From positions 1 through 13,477 of the forward strand of contig DAIDAH010000052.1 in the NCBI GenBank assembly GCA_027310735.1: a stretch of DNA of 13,477 nucleotides, in the 5' to 3' direction. The translations under genes and the position numbers were made by a program. Below the pieces are notes generated by a model, which worked only from the letters and a program-made list of their open reading frames with translations, did not search any database and was not told the DNA's origin. Source of the DNA: Methylotenera sp. Its GTDB lineage: Bacteria; Pseudomonadota; Gammaproteobacteria; Burkholderiales; Methylophilaceae. Below, piece by piece: positions 6,910 to 13,477 of the stretch. Within the stretch, counting starts at the first letter, position 1. Every line of letters starts with the position of its first letter.

Positions 6910-6986
6910 AATCGAGGTTTTGTCTAGACCACTCTAGACTACTCAAACCCAGCATCCAGCTTGGTTCTGAGTGTTTTAATAAAAAA
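6902..6986 (+). repeat. ssrA 3'-end direct repeat, copy 1
   Basis: The last 8 nt of ssrA (CTCCACCA) and the following 77 nt recur in decayed form at 8664-8748. Aligned by eye with a constant offset of 1762 and no gap, 63 of 85 positions agree, with identical blocks such as AGGTTTTG, ACTCTA and TTTTAATAAAAAA. Copy 1 runs into the terminator stem; copy 2 has lost that hairpin. Confidence 0.8.
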
Positions 6987-7016
6987 GGCCATTCCGTCTG
7001 GGGTGGTCTTTTTTTT
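6985..7016. terminator. Bidirectional rho-independent terminator
   Basis: AAGGCCATTCC (6985-6995) pairs over 11 bp, with a few G-U pairs, with GGGGTGGTCTT (7000-7010) around a GTCT loop, and a run of T follows to 7016. On the opposite strand the same stem is followed by TTTT-ATT, so it can also stop the convergent antiporter transcript. It terminates ssrA. Confidence 0.9.
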
Positions 7017-7052
7017 GTCTAATGGCTTTTTTAACTTATTGCGTTGAGGATG

Positions 7053-8357
7053 TCACCCAAGGTATTTAACCTGCTTATTCCGTCGCCAGAAATAACTCAT
7101 TAACGGTTTTACGCTGATGCCGTGGAGAAGAATTGAGAGTGTCACGACTATCAATGTCATTTGTATCAATTCCAACGCCAGAGTTTCGGGCAACCCGCGT
7201 TGTATTGCATACATCAGATAGTAGAGAGAGCCTATTCCACGCACTCCAAACCAACCTGTCATACCGCGTTTTTCCCAAGTAACGGAAGTTCCAAGCAAGC
7301 CTATGAATACACTTATCGGACGAGCAATCACGAACAAGAATAAAGCCAGTCCAATCGCCTTCCAGCTCCACGAATCTAGAAATAGAGTACCTCCAATCAA
7401 GAGGATCATGACCACTTCCGAGAGCCTCTCCAGATGCTCCTTGAATATCAAGGAGCCTTCACTGACCATTGGTTCGAGACATACATGCGTATCTGCGCGC
7501 GCGATCTCCTGATATCTGCGATTAATAGTGCCCTGTGCAGATTTAGTTAATTTCAACTCGGTCTGGCGTAGGGCAACTGCGGCAAAAAACACTGCAAGAA
7601 AGCCCCAAGCGTGCACTAGCACAGTAACACCATACACGACACCAATCAGACCGAGACCGAGAAAGTCATCCATCAAGTCATGTTTGTACGGCTCACGATG
7701 TAGCTTCCACCCTAAGTGAGCCAGCGCAACACCTGCTGCGACGCCAATAGCAATACCACCCACAGTGGCCCATAACACATCCACTAATACCCAACTCAAG
7801 CCACTCCCGCCGAGCTCATGCAAGCCCAACAGCCCCATTCCCAGCATCACAAATGGAAAAGCGCTGCCGTCGTTCATCCCAGCCTCGCAGGTTAAGATAA
7901 AACGCAGATGATCGCGGTCTCCGGGATGGCGGATTTGCACGTCGGTTGCCAGCACAGGATCAGTAGGTGCAAGGATCGCCCCCAGCAAAACGCCTGCACC
8001 CAATGACAAACCCAGCACATAATAAGCGAAGGCAGCAACCATCGCGACAGTAATAGTCATGGAAACGGTCGCCAACAAAATAGGCGTACGCCAACGAGAA
8101 AGACTGAACGGTGCAGGCATTTTGACGCCAGCAGAAAATAGGGAAATTAATATAACGACTTCAGTCAGTACTTCCAGAAGTGCAGATTCTTTGAGTGGAT
8201 TGAAATGAAACAAATTCAACACAGTAGGCCCGACCAGCACACCTACTGCGAGATATATAATGGATGACGTGACGGGTGAGCGTTTAAGAATGGTAGAAGT
8301 GAGACCCATGACAAGCAGCAACCCACCGACAAGCAAAAACCATTGTGCGCTAGTCAT
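7053..8357 (-). CDS. CPA1-type cation/proton antiporter
   Basis: This 434-residue inner-membrane protein exchanges Na+ or K+ for H+, helping pH and salt homeostasis. About twelve hydrophobic segments run through the chain. Family landmarks are GAILAPTDPVLA (PTDP at 131-134), the CEAGMNDGSAFP segment with the Asn162-Asp163 ion-binding pair characteristic of electroneutral CPA1 exchangers, and FGVRGIGSLYYL (Arg373-Gly374) near the C-terminus. There is no large cytoplasmic tail or TrkA/RCK domain. The start is ATG 8357, with no clear Shine-Dalgarno sequence. The gene converges on ssrA and lies between two copies of the ssrA 3'-end repeat. Its base composition looks richer in GC than its neighbours. 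The transported ion (Na+, K+ or Li+) cannot be decided. Confidence 0.93.
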   Translation of the reverse strand: MTSAQWFLLVGGLLLVMGLTSTILKRSPVTSSIIYLAVGVLVGPTVLNLFHFNPLKESALLEVLTEVVILISLFSAGVKMPAPFSLSRWRTPILLATVSMTITVAMVAAFAYYVLGLSLGAGVLLGAILAPTDPVLATDVQIRHPGDRDHLRFILTCEAGMNDGSAFPFVMLGMGLLGLHELGGSGLSWVLVDVLWATVGGIAIGVAAGVALAHLGWKLHREPYKHDLMDDFLGLGLIGVVYGVTVLVHAWGFLAVFFAAVALRQTELKLTKSAQGTINRRYQEIARADTHVCLEPMVSEGSLIFKEHLERLSEVVMILLIGGTLFLDSWSWKAIGLALFLFVIARPISVFIGLLGTSVTWEKRGMTGWFGVRGIGSLYYLMYAIQRGLPETLALELIQMTLIVVTLSILLHGISVKPLMSYFWRRNKQVKYLG

Positions 8358-8663
8358 AAAGACTGTTCAGAAATATTAGCAACAGTTTAATCCAGAGCAT
8401 ATAAAGCACCAGCATAGCATCGATTGGTACTCTTTTGGAAATCCAGGGTAAAGAACATACAGTGCGTTCGCTGATGACTAGCATTTGAATTACGACCACA
8501 TTAGCCTGTCTGTTGTAATTTTCCGTTATCCCGAAGCCAAAGTAGAAGAATGATTAATCCATAAATCTATAGCTCTATCCAATCCCATACCCAAGAAATA
8601 AATTTCTCACAAAGGGATGTTTAGCACTTAACGCTAAGTCACCCTCCAAAATTTATCCCTAAA

Positions 8664-8748
8664 CTCCATTAAACCTAGGTTTTGACTAAATGACTCTAAA
8701 CTACTTAACTCTAGTTAGCTGTTTGGCTCGGAGTATTTTAATAAAAAA
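8664..8748 (+). repeat. ssrA 3'-end direct repeat, copy 2 (decayed)
   Basis: This is the partner of the repeat at 6902-6986. It begins CTCCATTAAA where ssrA has CTCCACCAAA and keeps AGGTTTTG, ACTCTA, ACTACT and TTTTAATAAAAAA at the same spacing. No tmRNA body lies upstream apart from possible residual CCC similarity at 8657-8659. The terminator hairpin that follows copy 1 is absent here. Confidence 0.78.
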
Positions 8749-8795
8749 ACCATTTCATATTCATTTAATACGTTTTTGTGAACTTTTCCCGAACA

Positions 8796-8814
8796 ACCAA
8801 TACCTAACATTGGT
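8796..8814. promoter_or_regulatory. Inverted repeat before the lipoprotein gene
   Basis: ACCAAT (8796-8801) and ATTGGT (8809-8814) are inverted around a 7-nt centre; a second register pairs ATACC with GGTAT. A TATAGAT sequence follows at once and could be a -10 element, so the site is placed like an operator. The regulator is unknown. Confidence 0.35.
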
Positions 8815-8840
8815 ATAGATATTATATGGGTGGCTTACAT

Positions 8841-9122
8841 ATGAATACGCACATTATTTACACTCTTAGTGTCATGACATTACTTGCCGGATGCGCATCT
8901 AACCCGGCTGAAGAGCAGGCAAAAGCAATAAAACAGATGGAATACAAGATGCAAGTTTATGGTCCGGCTTGTGAAAAACTTGGCTTCAAAAATAATACTG
9001 ATCTGTGGCGAGAATGCATCCAGAAAGAGTATGGTCAGTCCATCACGCCCCAATGGTATCCACGAAATTACCCTTACTGGGATCCATACTATGGATCACC
9101 TTATTACTATCGCTATTACTGA
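8841..9122 (+). CDS. Small lipoprotein with a Tyr/Trp-rich tail
   Basis: This is a 93-residue predicted lipoprotein. The N-terminus MNTHIIYTLSVMTLLAGC is a type II signal peptide with lipobox LAGC; Cys18 would be lipidated, and the mature CASN start, with no Asp at +2, suggests outer-membrane sorting. A short helical part with two further Cys residues (PACEKLGF and WRECIQ) could form a disulfide. The tail is dominated by Tyr, Pro and Trp (YPYWDPYYGSPYYYRYY). ATG 8841 is chosen over 8826 because GGTGG sits 7 nt upstream and it gives a proper signal peptide. I do not recognise a named family; similar small Tyr-rich lipoproteins occur in many proteobacteria. Function unknown. Confidence 0.8.
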   Translation: MNTHIIYTLSVMTLLAGCASNPAEEQAKAIKQMEYKMQVYGPACEKLGFKNNTDLWRECIQKEYGQSITPQWYPRNYPYWDPYYGSPYYYRYY

Positions 9123-9235
9123 CACTTAGTCTCATAACAAATATACCTGACAGAATTACTCACATGATAGACTTTCTTTAACTAACGTCGGGACGTAATC
9201 TCAAAAGGTCTTAATTTAGCTAGAATCTATTAATA

Positions 9236-10729
9236 ATGAGTGAGTCATTTCCCACAATAATCAAAGCGCTACTTAATCCCGAGTGCTATCCCGAGCCTGT
9301 AGATCATGTCGAGGTGATTGAGACGCATATTTCTTGGTTACTTCTCGCGGGAAAATTTGCATACAAAATCAAAAAGCCGATTACGCTGCCCTTTCTCGAT
9401 TATGGCTCGCTTAGCAAACGCAAATCCTGCTGCGAGGCTGAACTACGTTTGAACAGCCGCTATGCTCCGGATATTTACATTGAAATTGTCGCGATTACCG
9501 GCACACCGGATCACCTAGAGTTTAATGGTCATGGCGCTCCAATCGAGTTTGCAGTCAAGATGCTTCGCTTCAGTGAAGCTGAACGATTAGACCATGTTTG
9601 CAGTCGAGGCCAACTTGAGCTCCCTCAGATTTCTGACTTGGCAAACGCAATTGTTACTTTCCACAATCATGCCGCGATAACAACAATAAACTCACACTTT
9701 GGCTCACCAGATGCAGTTATCGCACCGGCACGGGAGAATTTCGAAGAATTATACTCAGGTCTAAATGACAAAGAACTTCAGAGCAAGCTGAACGCCCTTC
9801 TAACTTGGACAAACAGTGAGCACAACCGCCTTATGCCAAACTTTTTAGCGCGTAAAGCCAGTGGACATGTGCGTGAATGCCACGGTGATCTGCATTTAGG
9901 CAACATCGTACTTATTGATGGTCATGCAAGGCTATTCGACTGCATAGAGTTCAATGAGAATCTGCGCTGGATAGATGTCGCCAGCGATATTGCATTTACC
10001 TATATGGATCTATTGGATCACCATCAGTCTGGATTGGCTGGATGGCTGATTAATGAGTGGCTGAGTATGAGTGGTGACTACGAAGCAATGCCCATGCTAC
10101 GCTTTTATGCTGTATACCGCGCCATGGTACGGGCGAAAGTGGCGGCGATCCGGGCTAGTCAGAATCATAGCGACCTTAATGAGGTTCGTAGATATATTGC
10201 ACTTGCCGAACAGATTTCATCACCGCAGAAACTGCGACTCACCATTACCCATGGTTTAGCAGGCTGCGGAAAAACAACGGCATCAACACACCTGATTCTC
10301 GATGATGAAAATGGAAGCACAATACGCCTACGCTCAGATGTAGAACGCAAGCGTCTATTTGGGCTTGCTGCTACAGCCAAAAGTAACTCCACGCTTGATA
10401 GTGGAATCTATAATCAGGAAGCACATCAACGCACTTACCATCACCTACATCAATTAGCGGAACTCCTGCTCACAAATGGCTGGTCAGTAGTTGTTGATGC
10501 GGCCTTTCTCAAGCGCTCAGAACGTGATGCCTTTCGGGATTTGGCGGCCAAAACAGGTGCAGAATTCTGCATTTCAGCGCCAAAATCATCAATAGATGAG
10601 CTACGCGAACGCATCACTAACCGACTTAAAAATGAACAAGATGCCTCAGAAGCAACGCTAGAAGTGCTGGAGAAACAAATAAGCGCGATAGAGCCGCTTG
10701 ATGAAGATGAGCGCAGGTGTATACGCTAG
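9236..10729 (+). CDS. Bifunctional APH-like/P-loop kinase-like protein
   Basis: This 497-residue cytosolic protein combines two phosphotransferase-type modules. Residues about 1-310 resemble aminoglycoside phosphotransferase/choline-kinase folds. They have a Lys in FAYKIKKPI, the catalytic loop ECHGDLHLGNI (near residue 216) and a metal-binding Asp in LFDCIEFNENLRWIDVASD. From about residue 330 an ATP-binding P-loop follows, with Walker A GLAGCGKTT near 340 and a Walker B-like VVVDAAF, as in AAA_33/Zeta-like kinases. This domain pairing is a known proteobacterial family annotated as a bifunctional aminoglycoside phosphotransferase/ATP-binding protein. Its natural substrate is not established and antibiotic resistance should not be assumed. 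Start ATG 9236 lacks a clear Shine-Dalgarno sequence. It follows the lipoprotein gene by 113 bp and converges on the DUF1304 gene. Confidence 0.88.
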   Translation: MSESFPTIIKALLNPECYPEPVDHVEVIETHISWLLLAGKFAYKIKKPITLPFLDYGSLSKRKSCCEAELRLNSRYAPDIYIEIVAITGTPDHLEFNGHGAPIEFAVKMLRFSEAERLDHVCSRGQLELPQISDLANAIVTFHNHAAITTINSHFGSPDAVIAPARENFEELYSGLNDKELQSKLNALLTWTNSEHNRLMPNFLARKASGHVRECHGDLHLGNIVLIDGHARLFDCIEFNENLRWIDVASDIAFTYMDLLDHHQSGLAGWLINEWLSMSGDYEAMPMLRFYAVYRAMVRAKVAAIRASQNHSDLNEVRRYIALAEQISSPQKLRLTITHGLAGCGKTTASTHLILDDENGSTIRLRSDVERKRLFGLAATAKSNSTLDSGIYNQEAHQRTYHHLHQLAELLLTNGWSVVVDAAFLKRSERDAFRDLAAKTGAEFCISAPKSSIDELRERITNRLKNEQDASEATLEVLEKQISAIEPLDEDERRCIR

Positions 10730-10818
10730 TTTAGTGCAGATAATCGTCAAACTTAGGTAAATTAAATATGTGAGTGATGTCTTAGACACTAACCTCCAGC
10801 TTGATTAGCTTCAGCCTT

Positions 10819-11181
10819 CTAACGTCCAAATAGAAGAACCAAAGCCAAAGCAAGGACTCCAGGTACAGCCTGTACAAACAAAATTTTCCGGCTTGATGTA
10901 GCTGCTCCAAATACACCTGCTACGATTACACAGCCAAGAAAGAAAATTTTAATCGCATATCCAGCCGAACCAAGCCAAATACCCCAGCTTAATCCTGCTG
11001 CCAAGAATCCGTTATAAAGCCCTTGGTTGGCAGCAAGCACTTTTGAGGCAGCAGCGAACTCTGGGGTGAGATTAAAGGTTTTTCTTCCCTTAGGCGTATT
11101 CCACAAAAATATTTCCAAGTACAAAATATAGAGATGTAGCATAACTACCATGGCTGTGGCAATCGTCGCTAAATTGTGCAT
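10819..11181 (-). CDS. DUF1304-family membrane protein
   Basis: This is a 120-residue protein with four hydrophobic helices (about 5-27, 48-68, 73-93 and 97-118). It matches the DUF1304 family through the first-helix pattern HLYILYLEIFLW and the central KVLAANQGLYNGFLAAGL motif, which is highly characteristic. The role of the family is unknown; it is a small inner-membrane protein. ATG 11181 has a good Shine-Dalgarno sequence (AGGAGAG, about 9 nt upstream). It lies 48 bp downstream of the ASCH-domain gene on the same strand, so co-transcription is possible. Confidence 0.88.
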   Translation of the reverse strand: MHNLATIATAMVVMLHLYILYLEIFLWNTPKGRKTFNLTPEFAAASKVLAANQGLYNGFLAAGLSWGIWLGSAGYAIKIFFLGCVIVAGVFGAATSSRKILFVQAVPGVLALALVLLFGR

Positions 11182-11229
11182 ACGTCTACTCTCCTGCTGT
11201 ACTGATTAATACTTTAATTAACAAACAAC

Positions 11230-11694
11230 CTAAAACAACTCAGCTTGTGCCGCTGGTGGTACGGCTAAAAGCGCATCCACATCAATCTCAAATATTCCAA
11301 GTTTTCCGAGACAGGGCATCAGTGCCAAGGGGGTTGCCTGTTCAAACAAAAAGCCAAAATATTCCTGATGCACGCCACCAAAATGAGCACGTTGCTGGCG
11401 GCTGATGCCGTCAGGTAACTCTCCCGGGCGGCAACAAAGTACCAGATTGGCGATACCGACCACTCCACCGTACTCAAGCTTATCTTTGTCTGGTAAAGGA
11501 ATGTCCGTTCTTGATTTGATATAGTCGTAATACTGTTCGTAGAGTCCCTTACTTGCATGAATCAGGACTGGTCCGCGGTACTGGGTGCCCCAAGTACGGT
11601 CATCCACCAATAAATAGCCGTTAGCAATCAACCATGCATAGGGTTGTTTGAGCGAGAGTGCTTTTGTCAGGCCTTTAGGGAGCAAGAGGGGCAT
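11230..11694 (-). CDS. ASCH-domain protein
   Basis: This 154-residue protein has an ASCH domain, a PUA-like beta barrel thought to bind RNA or nucleotides; the small E. coli member YqfB hydrolyses N4-acetylcytidine. The typical opening KALSLKQPYAWLIANG is followed by a segment ending in RTWGTQYRGPVLIHASK, and GGVVGIANLV further on, which match the domain. Where many members have Glu-x-Arg before the Trp, this one has Asp-Asp-Arg. The region around 85-130 (including GGVHQEYFGFLF) is less typical. ATG 11694 has no clear Shine-Dalgarno sequence, but the domain begins at residue 11, leaving little room for a later start. It probably shares a transcript with the DUF1304 gene. The substrate is unknown. 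Confidence 0.85.
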   Translation of the reverse strand: MPLLLPKGLTKALSLKQPYAWLIANGYLLVDDRTWGTQYRGPVLIHASKGLYEQYYDYIKSRTDIPLPDKDKLEYGGVVGIANLVLCCRPGELPDGISRQQRAHFGGVHQEYFGFLFEQATPLALMPCLGKLGIFEIDVDALLAVPPAAQAELF

Positions 11695-11818
11695 ACGCTA
11701 TTCGTAAGTAAGTTAGTTATTATTAGGTGCTTGTAGACGTACAACGCGGGTATTTTGAATTCTTTAATGGCTAACTCTCAGGCGGTAGTAAACCTTTGTC
11801 TCAATGTACTAGACCTAG

Positions 11819-11844
11819 AAGTTAGATATCTACAAGTTAGATAT
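11819..11844. repeat. Short direct repeat just past the tRNA-Thr 3' end
   Basis: AAGTTAGATAT occurs at 11819-11829 and again at 11834-11844, a 15-bp period, starting 6 bp beyond the CCA end of the tRNA. The sequence is AT-rich and carries the palindrome AGATATCT. It is not a convincing terminator and its role is unknown. Confidence 0.4.
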
Positions 11845-11850
11845 TAAGAT

Positions 11851-11926
11851 TGGTGCCGGATGTCGGAATCGAACTGACGACCTTCGCATTACAAGTGCGC
11901 TGCTCTACCAACTGAGCTAATCCGGC
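11851..11926 (-). tRNA. tRNA-Thr (anticodon UGU)
   Basis: The minus strand folds as a complete 76-nt tRNA with encoded CCA. The acceptor stem is GCCGGAT/ATCCGGC, the D arm is GCTC-AGTTGGTA-GAGC and the anticodon loop is CTTGTAA with anticodon TGT reading ACA (Thr). The variable loop is AGGTC and the T loop TTCGATT. Two stem positions do not pair: G27-A43 at the top of the anticodon stem, and A52-C62 in the T stem (GTCAG against CCGAC). The gene stands alone between the ASCH and LysR genes, with its own promoter. Confidence 0.96.
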
Positions 11927-11943
11927 GTTTGAACTGGGTGCGA

Positions 11944-11973
11944 ATTATACTCAAATAATTCACAAAATGTCAC
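11944..11973 (-). promoter_or_regulatory. Promoter of the tRNA-Thr gene
   Basis: On the minus strand GTGACA (11973-11968, five of six to TTGACA) and a perfect TATAAT (11949-11944) are 18 bp apart. Transcription would begin near 11937, about 10 nt before the mature tRNA 5' end. Confidence 0.75.
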
Positions 11974-12091
11974 GCGTTTACATTATTTTTAAAAAAATTA
12001 TATCCTGTGGTAGCGTTATACCTAGCGCCTCTGCGAACGAATCAACCAGTTTATCTAAGTATTTTTTGCCACATACGCCGTGACAAAATGA

Positions 12092-13078
12092 CTAAAATCC
12101 TTCTGCCATAATGCCTGCATTGAGCGGATCTTCCTCAGGCACTGAACCGACTTTACCACCTCCGCGCTCAAGATAAACCTCTCTAACAATATCAATAAAA
12201 CGTTGTCCTTGCGGAGAAAGATAGCGTCCTTTTCGCAGCACGACACCGTAACTACGACATGGAAAAAGATGCGCCAGAGACATCTTGGCAATATCTTCCT
12301 TCCCCGTCATGCAAATGTCAGTCACAATCGAAATCCCCATACCAAGCTCGACATATTTTTTGATAATTTCCCAACCGCCAGCCTCAAGTGCAACGTTGTA
12401 AGTCAGGCCAGCCTGCTGAAAAGTGTAGTCCACGATACGCCAGGTTGAAAGATGGCGCGGCGGCAAAATTAGGCCATACGGACTGATGTCAGCCAAAGTG
12501 ATATTCTTTTTATTGGCTAAAGGATGATCTAATGGCGTGATGAGCATGGGATCGTAACTCACTACTGGCTCATAAATAATGTCTTCCTGTCCTTCCAGCA
12601 TTGACCCAATTGCAAAATCCACTTCGTCTGCTCGCAGCATGCGCAGGCCATCTCGGCCCGTCACGTTGTGCAGCTTGATACGCACGTTTGGATAAGCAGC
12701 CGCAAAGCGCTTCACAGGTTCTGGCATGATGTAGAGAATAGTTGACTCCCCTGCCCCTATATTCACTTCACCAGACTCGATATGCCCAAAAGTTGCAGCG
12801 AAAGTTTCTTCCAGTTTATCCATCCCTTCAACCAGTGGTTGGGAAATCTGATACAGGGTTTCGCCCTTGGGCGTCAGGTTAAGACTAGGGCCGCGACGCT
12901 CAAATAGCACAACGTTTAACTCCCTTTCCAGCGCTTGAATCTGCAAAGAAACAGAAGGCTGACTCTGAAATAACTTTTCTGCAGCAAGTGAGATTCCACC
13001 ACTTTTCACCACTTGGCAAAATGCGCGTAATTGTTTCAACCGATTCTGCTTGTAATAAAAATTCTTAGGTTCAACCAT
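12092..13078 (-). CDS. LysR-family transcriptional regulator (CysB-like)
   Basis: This 328-residue LysR-type regulator has an N-terminal winged helix-turn-helix at about 12-70 (QLRAFCQVVKSGGISLAAEK, then QSQPSVSLQIQALERELN) and a linker helix. The two-lobed effector-binding domain includes IGAGESTILYIMP, DFAIGS and the GMGISIVTD segment near its end. It resembles the CysB/Cbl side of the family, but the ligand is not evident. The start is ATG 13078; a TTG at 13096 would add six residues. As is common for LysR regulators, it is divergent from its neighbour, here an RnfB-like Fe-S protein, a likely target. The C-terminal tail after about residue 300 is Gly/Glu-rich and probably disordered. Confidence 0.92.
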   Translation of the reverse strand: MVEPKNFYYKQNRLKQLRAFCQVVKSGGISLAAEKLFQSQPSVSLQIQALERELNVVLFERRGPSLNLTPKGETLYQISQPLVEGMDKLEETFAATFGHIESGEVNIGAGESTILYIMPEPVKRFAAAYPNVRIKLHNVTGRDGLRMLRADEVDFAIGSMLEGQEDIIYEPVVSYDPMLITPLDHPLANKKNITLADISPYGLILPPRHLSTWRIVDYTFQQAGLTYNVALEAGGWEIIKKYVELGMGISIVTDICMTGKEDIAKMSLAHLFPCRSYGVVLRKGRYLSPQGQRFIDIVREVYLERGGGKVGSVPEEDPLNAGIMAEGF

Positions 13079-13270
13079 ATGCTTGTCATCCGACAATTAT
13101 TCAAATTTAATATAGTAAACATTCAAATTATTAGTTTGTCAAATACTTAAAACATTCATAGACTCCGTCAAAACAAAAAATACAAAACACTAAAACATAC
13201 TAATTTAGTCAAGTACTTACGTGCTAACTGAACTAGAAATAGGTTGAACTTTAGGTGGAGAATTGGCTGC
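13079..13270. promoter_or_regulatory. LysR/rnfB-like divergent control region with repeats
   Basis: This AT-rich intergenic region holds two sets of repeats. ATTCAAATT lies at 13099-13107 and 13121-13129, 22 bp apart (two helical turns). GTCAARTACTTA lies at 13138-13149 and 13208-13219, with one mismatch; the second copy contains the perfect palindrome AAGTACTT. LysR regulators usually bind such paired sites in their divergent promoters. AGGTGGAG at 13253-13260 is the Shine-Dalgarno sequence of the right-hand gene. Confidence 0.45.
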
Positions 13271-13477
13271 ATGAATAACATGCTTGTTGTTGCGATTTTT
13301 ATGGGAACGCTAGGTTCAGCCTTAGCGTTGGTAATCGCTATGGCAAATCGTCGTCTTTATGTATACGAAGATCCACGCATCAATCAGGTTGAAGAAATGT
13401 TGCCGCATTCAAATTGTGGTGCTTGTGGCACCGCCGGTTGCCGTAACTTTGCTGAATCTGTAGTGGCCGGCAGCATT
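13271..13477 (+). CDS. RnfB-like Fe-S electron-transfer protein (3' end outside the window)
   Basis: The first 69 residues are present and the frame runs off the right edge. An N-terminal membrane helix (LVVAIFMGTLGSALALVIAM) is followed by a short linker and the four-Cys Fe-S domain of RnfB/RsxB proteins. Its pattern EEMLPHSNCGACGTAGC gives Cys-x2-Cys-x4-Cys; the fourth Cys is beyond the edge. RnfB takes part in the Rnf/Rsx membrane complex that moves electrons between NADH or quinone and ferredoxin. Whether this gene belongs to a full rnf operon or is a stand-alone relative cannot be seen here. AGGTGGAG ends 10 nt before the ATG, supporting this start. Confidence 0.85.
   Translation, partial: MNNMLVVAIFMGTLGSALALVIAMANRRLYVYEDPRINQVEEMLPHSNCGACGTAGCRNFAESVVAGSI

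Larger units (their letters stand above)
8358..8840. other. Non-coding stretch upstream of the antiporter and lipoprotein genes
   Basis: This stretch of about 480 bp has no plausible gene on either strand. It should contain the antiporter promoter at the left end and the lipoprotein promoter at the right. The only structures seen are the decayed ssrA-end repeat (8664-8748) and an inverted repeat (8796-8814). Reading the part between 8358 and 8663 in several frames gave stop-rich text with no recognisable integrase or transposase remnant. Confidence 0.6.

Noticed and set aside
7075..7371. 98-codon open frame on the minus strand
   Set aside because: It lies wholly inside the antiporter gene in another frame and has no recognisable protein features.
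9198..9212. Small inverted motif ACGT-CGGG-ACGT near the APH-like gene
   Set aside because: The arms are 4 bp only and easily due to chance.
12055..12291. 78-codon open frame on the minus strand at the end of the LysR gene
   Set aside because: It overlaps the LysR coding region in another frame and shows no domain.

Overview
The window looks like a chromosomal segment of a betaproteobacterium, most likely from the Methylophilaceae or a close relative (Nitrosomonadales). The pointers are a one-piece tmRNA with an ANDETYSLAA tag, smpB divergent from ratA-ratB, a moderate-to-low GC content, a CysB-like LysR regulator divergent from an RnfB-like iron-sulfur protein, and a DUF1304/ASCH gene pair. 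The family-level assignment is an inference from gene content; no database was searched. No transposase, integrase or CRISPR array was seen.

Bases 1-2765 hold three envelope or lipid genes. They are the 3' part of a PAP2 phosphatase (+), a zinc-dependent phospholipase C-like protein (-) that keeps all nine zinc ligands known from Clostridium alpha-toxin, and a GT4 glycosyltransferase (+) of the diacylglycerol/phosphatidylinositol glycosyltransferase type. The phospholipase and glycosyltransferase genes diverge from a shared AT-rich region carrying a 9-bp inverted repeat and a 22-bp AT palindrome. Together they suggest a lipid-remodelling module, a hypothesis set out in the findings.

Bases 2782-5823 are a minus-strand run: ratA, ratB, a REC-TPR response regulator and a small sensorless histidine kinase. 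ratA and ratB are 1 nt apart, and the regulator and kinase overlap by 4 nt (ATGA). smpB (+) diverges from ratA and is followed by ssrA (tmRNA), its partner in trans-translation, and a strong bidirectional terminator.

Bases 6910-8840 hold a CPA1-type cation/proton antiporter gene (-) and a long non-coding stretch. The antiporter lies between two imperfect direct repeats (63 of 85 positions identical, ungapped): the last 8 nt of ssrA plus the 77 nt after it, and a decayed copy at 8664-8748. This suggests an old insertion or duplication at the ssrA 3' end.

Bases 8841-11694 hold four genes: a small Tyr-rich lipoprotein (+), a bifunctional aminoglycoside-phosphotransferase-like/P-loop kinase protein (+), a DUF1304 membrane protein (-) and an ASCH-domain protein (-). 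Next come tRNA-Thr(UGU) on the minus strand with a clear promoter and an unusual T-stem mismatch, a CysB-like LysR regulator (-), and the start of a divergent RnfB-like Fe-S protein (+) cut by the window edge.
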